Assembly: GCA_039809985.1 (NCBI GenBank) | Contig: JBDHWC010000091.1 | Span: 1 to 10,334 of the forward strand | DNA from: JAICJJ01 sp039809985 | GTDB taxonomy: Bacteria; Chloroflexota; Chloroflexia; Thermomicrobiales; UBA6265 | Reading direction: 5' to 3' | Length of the DNA stretch: 10,334 nt | Shown here: piece by piece, positions 6,829-10,334 of the stretch | How positions within the stretch are numbered: position 1 is the stretch's first letter | Layout: the number at the start of each line of letters is the position of its first letter | Program-made: the position numbers and the translations under genes | Notes under the pieces: generated by a model | What the model saw: only the letters and a program-made list of their open reading frames with translations | Told to the model about the DNA's origin: nothing | The model's database searches: none

Positions 6829-7728
6829 TCAGGACGGGTCGGCGGGCGGCGGCAGCTCGGCGGCGAGGGCGGCGAGGAAGCGGCGGTGGGTTTCCCGGTC
6901 GGTGGCGGCGAGGATGCCGCCGCGGTTGCGGGGGTCGGGCTTGTTGTAGGCGAAGCGGCGGCCGCGGACGTCGGTGAACGCGCCGCCGGCCTCGTGCAGG
7001 ATCAGGTCGGCGGCGGCGAAGTCCCACTCGCTGCCGCTGACGTTGACGCCGTCGACGTCGCGGCCGGGGCCGGCGAACAGTTCGTAGCGGGGCCGGCCGG
7101 TGGCGGGGTCGACGAAGGCGTGGGGCTGGAAGCCGATCGGCAGCGAGACGGGCGGGGCGAAGCCGGCGCGTTCGGCCGCCCGGCCCAGCAGCGGCAGGGT
7201 GTCGGGCGCGCCGTGGTAGTGGCTGGTGACGACTCGGGGCGGGCGGCCCGGCTCCGCGGGCGGCAAGCGGAGGGGGCGGGTCGCGCCGTCCTGCTCGATC
7301 CACGCGCCGCCCCCCTCGGTCGCCCAGAGAAGCTGGCCGGAAGGCGGGTGGGCGGCGACGCCGACGACGGGGTGCCCGTCGCGGACGAGGGCGAGGTAGA
7401 CGTCGAACTCTCCGGTGCGCTCGACGAACTGCCGGGTGCCGTCGATCGGGTCGGCGACCCAGACGCGGCGGTTGGCGAGGCGGCCGGGGTCGTCGGCGGT
7501 CTCCTCGGTCAGCAGGGCGTCGGCGGGGAAGGCGGCGGCGACGCGCTCGCGGATCAGGCGGTCGGCGGCAAGGTCGGCGTCGGTGAGCGGGGTGTGGTCG
7601 GCCTTCTCGTAGACGCCGAGCCCGGGCCGCTGGTAGTGCTCGCGGACGAGCGCGGCGGCGGCGCGGACGGTGGCGAGGGCCAGCCGCAATTCGGGCTGCC
7701 AGTCGGCAGGCGGGTGCGGCTCGGGCAT
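6829..7728 (-). CDS. cysQ: CysQ-like 3'(2'),5'-bisphosphate nucleotidase / inositol monophosphatase family
   Basis: This 299-residue cytoplasmic enzyme belongs to the Mg2+-dependent, Li+-sensitive inositol monophosphatase superfamily. The metal-binding motifs are complete: E75-E76 in LLTEE, DPIDGT at 93-98 (D93 and D96), and WD at 235-236 followed by an AGG motif (247-249). ERTGEFDVYLALVRDG (103-118) and YNKPDPRN (261-268) are the CysQ-type versions of these regions, so hydrolysis of 3'-phosphoadenosine 5'-phosphate to AMP is the best guess. Inositol phosphate or fructose bisphosphate hydrolysis cannot be excluded. The ATG at 7728 follows AGGAG (7738-7742) with 9-nt spacing. The frame stays open far upstream, but that stretch is the GC-rich repeat region and lacks domain content. 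No sulfate-assimilation genes are nearby. The DinB-type gene follows after 56 nt. Confidence 0.88.
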   Translation of the reverse strand: MPEPHPPADWQPELRLALATVRAAAALVREHYQRPGLGVYEKADHTPLTDADLAADRLIRERVAAAFPADALLTEETADDPGRLANRRVWVADPIDGTRQFVERTGEFDVYLALVRDGHPVVGVAAHPPSGQLLWATEGGGAWIEQDGATRPLRLPPAEPGRPPRVVTSHYHGAPDTLPLLGRAAERAGFAPPVSLPIGFQPHAFVDPATGRPRYELFAGPGRDVDGVNVSGSEWDFAAADLILHEAGGAFTDVRGRRFAYNKPDPRNRGGILAATDRETHRRFLAALAAELPPPADPS

Positions 7729-7881
7729 CGGGGGCGGCTCCTTTCGGAAGCGGCGGCGGCCGGGTGTTGGAGCGCGGGACGGGCTTCGTCCCAGCGCCGT
7801 TTCCCCTCCCGGCTCGCCTGACAGGGACAGGTGCCCGAACGATAGCGGGGTTCGCGCTTCGGGGTCGGTGCCGCCGGAGAC

Positions 7882-7929
7882 GCCCTGGCCCCCCGGCCCT
7901 CTCTCCCGCGGCGGCCTGACCGGGGGAGG
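7882..7929 (+). repeat. Left copy of 48-bp inverted repeat
   Basis: Aligned without gaps to the reverse complement of 8111-8158, it matches at 38 of 48 positions by eye. Shared blocks include GCCCT, CCCCCC, CTCTCCCGCG, CGGC and GGGGGAG. The copy has lost much of the self-pairing seen in its partner. Confidence 0.75.
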
Positions 7930-7933
7930 TATC

Positions 7934-7998
7934 CGTCGGAAAGCGGCCGAGCCGCGACAAATCGGGGGGCCGGGGGAGGGCCAAGCCCTCCCCCGGCC
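7934..7998 (+). repeat. Direct repeat X1 with a 14-bp perfect hairpin
   Basis: Positions 7934-7994 match 8041-8101 at 49 of 61 aligned positions by eye. It contains a small stem, GCGGC-CGA-GCCGC (7943-7955), and then a perfect 14-bp stem formed by GGCCGGGGGAGGGC (7968-7981) and its complement (7985-7998) around a CAA loop. Confidence 0.8.
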
Positions 7999-8040
7999 AG
8001 TGGCTCCCCTTCGCCCGGTACGGCCCGAAAGAGGAATCTC

Positions 8041-8103
8041 CGCCGGAAAGCCGCCGCGCAGCGGCAATCCGGGGGTTCGGGGGAGGGCTTGGCCCTCCCC
8101 CGA
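8041..8103 (+). repeat. Direct repeat X2 with a 12-bp perfect hairpin
   Basis: This is the second copy of the unit starting at 7934, offset 107 nt. It has a small stem, GCCGC (8050-8054) with GCGGC (8061-8065), and a perfect 12-bp stem from TCGGGGGAGGGC (8077-8088) with its complement (8092-8103) around a TTG loop. That loop is the reverse complement of the CAA loop in the first copy. The small stem keeps pairing although its third pair is swapped from G-C to C-G. Confidence 0.8.
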
Positions 8104-8110
8104 TTCATCT

Positions 8111-8158
8111 GCTCCCCCTTTCCCGCCGTCGCGGGAGAGGGGGCTGGGGGGTGAGGGC
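8111..8158 (-). repeat. Right copy of 48-bp inverted repeat, containing a 13-bp hairpin
   Basis: This is the inverted partner of 7882-7929. It contains a near-perfect hairpin: 8114-8126 pairs with 8131-8143 over 13 bp, with one G-U pair and a CGTC loop. The spacer between the direct repeats (8003-8034) resembles its hairpin part, suggesting a degenerate third copy. Confidence 0.75.
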
Positions 8159-8232
8159 GGTCGCCGCGCTTCCGGCCGCGAGCCCCACGCCGCTTTCTCA
8201 ATCGGCCCTCACCCTTGTCGGCCGCGGGGGGG

Positions 8233-8289
8233 CGAGAGGGGTCGGCCCCGGCGCGCGGGACCATGGCACGGGCCCGGCCGCCCCTCTCG
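8233..8289 (-). terminator. Terminator-like inverted repeat downstream of the aldolase
   Basis: CGAGAGGGG (8233-8241) pairs perfectly with CCCCTCTCG (8281-8289). After one bulged T, CGGCC (8243-8247) pairs with GGCCG (8276-8280). It begins 19 nt beyond the aldolase stop at 8309 on the minus strand. The loop is long (28 nt) and there is no T-tract. Confidence 0.4.
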
Positions 8290-8308
8290 GCAATGCGGGC
8301 TGGCCTTG

Positions 8309-9091
8309 CTAGCCGAGTTCCTTCATCGCCTCGTCGACGCTCGCGCCGCCGTGGATGATGGCGCCCATCGCGGCGACGACCTTGGCCGGGGTCGGGTGGG
8401 CCCAGATGTTGCGGCCGATGGCGATGCCGACCGCGCCGCAGCGCATCGCGCCGTGGACGTCGGCGAGGACCTCGCGGATGCTGCCGCGCTGCGGGCCGCC
8501 GAGGACGATGGTCGGCAGGAAGAGGGGGGCGAGGACCTCGCGGAACGACGCCTCGTCTCCCGTGTACTGGATCTTGAGGAGGTCGGCCCCCTGCTCGGCG
8601 GCCTGCCGCGCCCCGGTACCGATGTTCTCCGCCGTGTGCTGCTCGGTCGCGTCGAAGCCGACCGGGATCGGCTCGATCATCAGCGGCAGGGCGTGGGCAC
8701 GGCAGACGGCACTGAGCCGGCCCGCCTTGAAGGGGCTCTCCGGGTCGGTCGGGGAGCCGGGGTGGGCGATCACCTTGCCGAAGTCGGCCCCGAGGTCGAC
8801 CGCCTGCCGGACGGCGTAGGTCGGGTCGCCGATCAGGCCGTCGAGGTTGATCGCGAGGCCGATCCGCTGGATGACCTTGCCGAACCGGAGGGCAAGGCCG
8901 AAGGTGGTGAGGGTGGCGTCGGCGCCCGCCTCGACCGCCTCGGCGAGGGTCTTGCCGGGGTCGCGCAGGCCGGCGTGGTTGGCGCCCCAGTTGCCGTGGT
9001 CGAAGGCGAGCACGAGGGTCTTGCCGTCCTTGGCGAAGAGGCGGCCCATCCGGCGGTCGATGCCGCTCCACGTCGGGTTCTGGACTTCCAT
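8309..9091 (-). CDS. Class I aldolase, archaeal-type fructose-bisphosphate aldolase / DhnA-LsrF superfamily
   Basis: This 260-residue TIM-barrel enzyme should catalyse reversible aldol cleavage of a phosphorylated sugar through a Schiff base. The N-terminal strand VLAFDHG (27-33) carries the conserved Asp31. The Schiff-base lysine is K173 in LLKIQYTGDEASFREV (171-186), matching the KTxYxGD pattern of archaeal class I aldolases. GGPQ (198-201) and GRNIW (226-230) form the usual phosphate-binding loops. At the position where archaeal fructose-bisphosphate aldolases, as I recall them, have an aromatic YPRG-type motif, this protein reads IEPIPVG (139-145), so the substrate may not be fructose-1,6-bisphosphate. 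The start at 9091 is the only ATG fitting the domain; GGGGGAG lies 13 nt upstream, a long spacing. A sugar kinase fragment lies upstream on the same strand, beyond the higBA pair, suggesting a shared sugar pathway. Confidence 0.88.
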   Translation of the reverse strand: MEVQNPTWSGIDRRMGRLFAKDGKTLVLAFDHGNWGANHAGLRDPGKTLAEAVEAGADATLTTFGLALRFGKVIQRIGLAINLDGLIGDPTYAVRQAVDLGADFGKVIAHPGSPTDPESPFKAGRLSAVCRAHALPLMIEPIPVGFDATEQHTAENIGTGARQAAEQGADLLKIQYTGDEASFREVLAPLFLPTIVLGGPQRGSIREVLADVHGAMRCGAVGIAIGRNIWAHPTPAKVVAAMGAIIHGGASVDEAMKELG

Positions 9092-9220
9092 GACGCGCTG
9101 TTCGCTCCCCCTGTCGTGCGCCGTCCGGCCGAGTTGCCGACGGCGCGTGCCGATTCGCGACCGAGGCCGCCGGCGTCGACGGCCGCGATCGTGCTGGGGG
9201 AAGGGTAGGCGATGCGGCGC

Positions 9221-9250
9221 TTGCCCTGATGTCCCGTTGAATGGTACAGG
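9221..9250 (+). promoter_or_regulatory. Candidate higBA promoter and overlapping operator
   Basis: TTGCCC (9221-9226) and TGG-TACAGG (9242-9250) fit a -35 and an extended -10 with 18-nt spacing. Transcription near 9257 would leave a leader of only about 16 nt before the higB ATG. Half-sites CCCTG (9224-9228) and CAGGG (9247-9251) form an inverted repeat overlapping both elements, where HigA autorepression would be expected. The half-sites are short, so chance is possible. Confidence 0.35.
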
Positions 9251-9272
9251 GGGCTCCGCGTCGGGGGCGGCG

Positions 9273-9569
9273 ATGATTGTCGGGTTTCGCGACCATTGGC
9301 CACGGGCGTTCTTCGTGAACGACATCCCGTCACGGACCATTCCGGCCGACCGTGAGGGCCGCTTGTTTCGCCGGTTGCAGATGGTCGACGATCCGATGAC
9401 CGACCGAGACTTGCGGGTGCCGCCCGGCAATCACCTCGAGAAGTTGCGCGGTCATCTCGCCCGGCTTCATTCCGTTCGCGTGAACCAGCAGTGGCGTTTG
9501 GTCTTTCGGTGGGACGGCAGCCGCGGCGAGGCGTCCGAACTCTCTCTCGACAATCACTCGTGCCGGTGA
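9273..9569 (+). CDS. higB: HigB toxin, RelE/ParE superfamily mRNA interferase
   Basis: This 98-residue protein matches the HigB/RelE layout over its full length: an N-terminal FRD segment, the helix region ADREGRLFRRLQMVDD (25-40), the signature LRVPPGNHLEKLRG (47-60), and the catalytic strand region HSVRVNQQWRLVFRW (66-80). HigB toxins cut mRNA on translating ribosomes, and RelE-family Arg/Lys residues in these segments are retained here. The gene precedes its antitoxin by 11 nt (9570-9580), the toxin-first order typical of higBA. The ribosome-binding site is only a weak G-rich stretch (GGGGGCGG), suggesting lower translation than the antitoxin. The pair lies on the opposite strand to the aldolase and kinase genes around it. 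It appears intact. Confidence 0.93.
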   Translation: MIVGFRDHWPRAFFVNDIPSRTIPADREGRLFRRLQMVDDPMTDRDLRVPPGNHLEKLRGHLARLHSVRVNQQWRLVFRWDGSRGEASELSLDNHSCR

Positions 9570-9580
9570 AGGAGGCGGCC

Positions 9581-9889
9581 ATGCTGACGACGGAGCGCAA
9601 GCCGGCCTCGGCCGGCGAGATCCTGACCGAGGAGTTCCCGGAGCCGCTCAGCCTGACACAGGGCGCCTTGGCCGAGGCGATGGGCGTGCCGCGCAAGCAC
9701 GTGAACGAACTGTGCAACGACCGCCGGGCCGTGACCATGGCGACGGCGCTGATGCTGGCGCGGGTCTTCGGCACCAGCGCGGAATTCTGGCTGAACGTGC
9801 AGCGGCGGAACGACCACTGGACGGTGATGCACACCCCGGAGGAGCGGGCGCGGGTGGAGCGAGCAAAGCCGCTGAGATCGGTGGCGTAG
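9581..9889 (+). CDS. higA: HigA antitoxin, XRE-family helix-turn-helix repressor
   Basis: This 102-residue protein should bind and neutralise HigB and repress their shared promoter. An N-terminal PASAGEILTEEF segment (8-19) leads to the XRE helix-turn-helix at about 26-45, covering TQGALAEAMGVPRKHVNELC. NDRRAVTMATALMLARVFGT (46-65) and SAEFWLNVQ (66-74) then follow, which is the classic HigA/VapI signature. Length is normal. GGAGG (9571-9575) lies 5 nt before the ATG and is much stronger than the toxin's site, consistent with antitoxin excess. No terminator with a T-tract follows. The HTH looks intact. Confidence 0.94.
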   Translation: MLTTERKPASAGEILTEEFPEPLSLTQGALAEAMGVPRKHVNELCNDRRAVTMATALMLARVFGTSAEFWLNVQRRNDHWTVMHTPEERARVERAKPLRSVA

Positions 9890-10220
9890 GGGGCTCGACC
9901 GCCGGGGGAGCGCCGGACGGGGTGGCGCGCGGGCCCCACTTTGCCGCCGGAGCGCGCCGCAACGGGTGCCGGTGCGGGCTTTCCGAGGAGGCTCGGTTGC
10001 TCGGGGCGAACGGCTCGAGCAGGCGCGGCAGGACGCGGTTGCGGGCGTGCGCAGCTCGGGGCCGTTCACTCGGCGCACGACGTCATGGCGGACTGCTCAA
10101 TGCCGGAGGGTGGGGCAGCATGACTGCCGCCATCGGGAGAACTTCGTTTGGACGGGAGAATGCGCGCCGGCGTTCGGCTCGCCGGGGCGGATCGGGCGCG
10201 GCGTCGGACGCCCCGGTGGC
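9890..10220. other. 331-bp convergent intergenic region, no gene seen
   Basis: The region lies between the end of higA and the end of the kinase fragment. A small open frame starting near 9941 has no ribosome-binding site and Gly/Arg/Ala-rich, non-protein-like content. An inverted repeat, ATGGCGG (10085-10091) with CCGCCAT (10127-10133), encloses a smaller GGCAG/CTGCC pair (10114-10118 and 10124-10128). Its role is unknown. Confidence 0.5.
10179..10219 (-). terminator. Terminator-like hairpin after the kinase fragment
   Basis: CCGGGGCG (10182-10189) pairs perfectly with CGCCCCGG (10209-10216), and three more outer pairs, including two G-U, give an 11-bp stem with a 19-nt loop. It begins right after the minus-strand stop at 10221. 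An alternative hairpin, CCGGCG with CGCCGG (10167-10185), overlaps it. No T-tract is seen. Confidence 0.4.
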
Positions 10221-10334
10221 TCAGAGGGCGGCGAGGAGCGCCCCGGTGAAACTGTCGCCGAGGCCGACCGAGGCCCGCGGGGCGGGGACGCGCGGGGCGG
10301 GGGCGGCGACGAGCCAGCCGCCGGCGGCGGGGGC
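10221..10334 (-). CDS. PfkB/ribokinase-superfamily sugar kinase, C-terminal end (partial)
   Basis: The minus strand from the window edge to TGA at 10221-10223 gives 37 residues, ending in ASVGLGDSFTGALLAAL. The GxGDSFTGA stretch is the PfkB carbohydrate kinase signature 2, which carries the catalytic Asp and the anion-hole Gly residues. ADP-dependent phosphofructokinase/glucokinase relatives use a similar motif and cannot be excluded on so short a piece. The rest of the gene lies beyond the window. It points toward the aldolase gene on the same strand, with higBA between them, so kinase and aldolase may serve one sugar pathway. Confidence 0.75.
   Translation of the reverse strand, partial: APAAGGWLVAAPAPRVPAPRASVGLGDSFTGALLAAL

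Larger units (their letters stand above)
7729..8308. other. 580-bp non-coding gap dominated by inverted and direct repeats
   Basis: No gene is supported here. The part next to the CysQ-like start holds a small hairpin, GGGACG with CGTCCC (7776-7792), in its probable leader. The centre (7882-8158) is a composite repeat described in separate entries. Towards the aldolase there is an inverted pair, GGGTGAGGGC (8149-8158) and GCCCTCACCC (8205-8214), then a terminator-like hairpin (8233-8289). ORFs running through are products of GC-rich sequence without stops. Confidence 0.75.

Noticed and set aside
7729..8067. Upstream extension of the CysQ-like gene through the repeat region
   Set aside because: The extension is translated repeat sequence with no domain, and the ATG at 7728 has a ribosome-binding site and begins where the family begins.
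7882..8158. CRISPR array
   Set aside because: There are only two direct repeats, about 60 bp long and diverged, with internal hairpins and no unique spacers of regular length.
9554..10078. Minus-strand 174-codon frame opposite higA
   Set aside because: It is Arg/Pro/His-rich and antisense to a clear HigA gene, with no ribosome-binding site.
10210..10285. tRNA-like start, GCCCCGGTGGCTCAGAGG, resembling an acceptor plus D-arm
   Set aside because: There is no T-arm GGTTCRANNC motif and no acceptor complement at the right distance, and the stretch overlaps the kinase C-terminal coding sequence and its hairpin.

Overview
The window is very GC-rich (about 70% by eye). Almost every reading frame stays open over long stretches, so many long ORFs are antisense shadows. 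The gene content points to a high-GC Chloroflexota such as Thermomicrobia/Sphaerobacter relatives: twin-arginine (Tat) signals on substrate-binding proteins, a cysteine-rich Tat-exported protein, a DinB-type four-helix protein, and an archaeal-type class I aldolase. That assignment is an inference from style; there is no rRNA or other marker gene. I saw no tRNA, CRISPR array or complete insertion sequence.

Layout, left to right. (1) Positions 1-472, minus strand: the N-terminal part of a Tat-exported cysteine-rich protein, cut by the window edge. (2) 473-1012: a 540-bp gap, locally poorer in GC, that should hold divergent promoters. (3) 1013-2665, plus: a family 5 (peptide/nickel/opine type) ABC substrate-binding protein with no transporter partners in view. 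(4) 2674-2709: a strong hairpin between convergent genes. (5) 6013 down to 2723, minus: a carbohydrate-type (CUT1) ABC importer operon, ordered family 1 binding protein, MalF-like permease, MalG-like permease, with no ATPase gene. (6) 7728 down to 6257, minus: a CysQ-like bisphosphate phosphatase followed by a DinB/ClbS-type protein. (7) 7729-8308: a non-coding gap holding a composite repeat, namely two 48-bp inverted copies enclosing two direct repeats that each carry a perfect hairpin. (8) 9091 down to 8309, minus: an archaeal-type class I aldolase. (9) 9273-9889, plus: a toxin-antitoxin pair in higB-higA order. (10) 10334 down to 10221, minus: the C-terminal end of a PfkB/ribokinase-superfamily sugar kinase.

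Functional reading. The window is mostly about uptake and processing of small organic molecules. The CUT1 importer would bring in a sugar or polyol, powered by an ATPase encoded elsewhere. The kinase fragment and the aldolase are on the same strand and would form a phosphorylation-plus-cleavage pair, but a higBA module lies between them on the opposite strand. The family 5 binding protein is orphaned here. The observations most worth following are the composite repeat at 7882-8158 and the higBA module lying between the kinase and aldolase genes.
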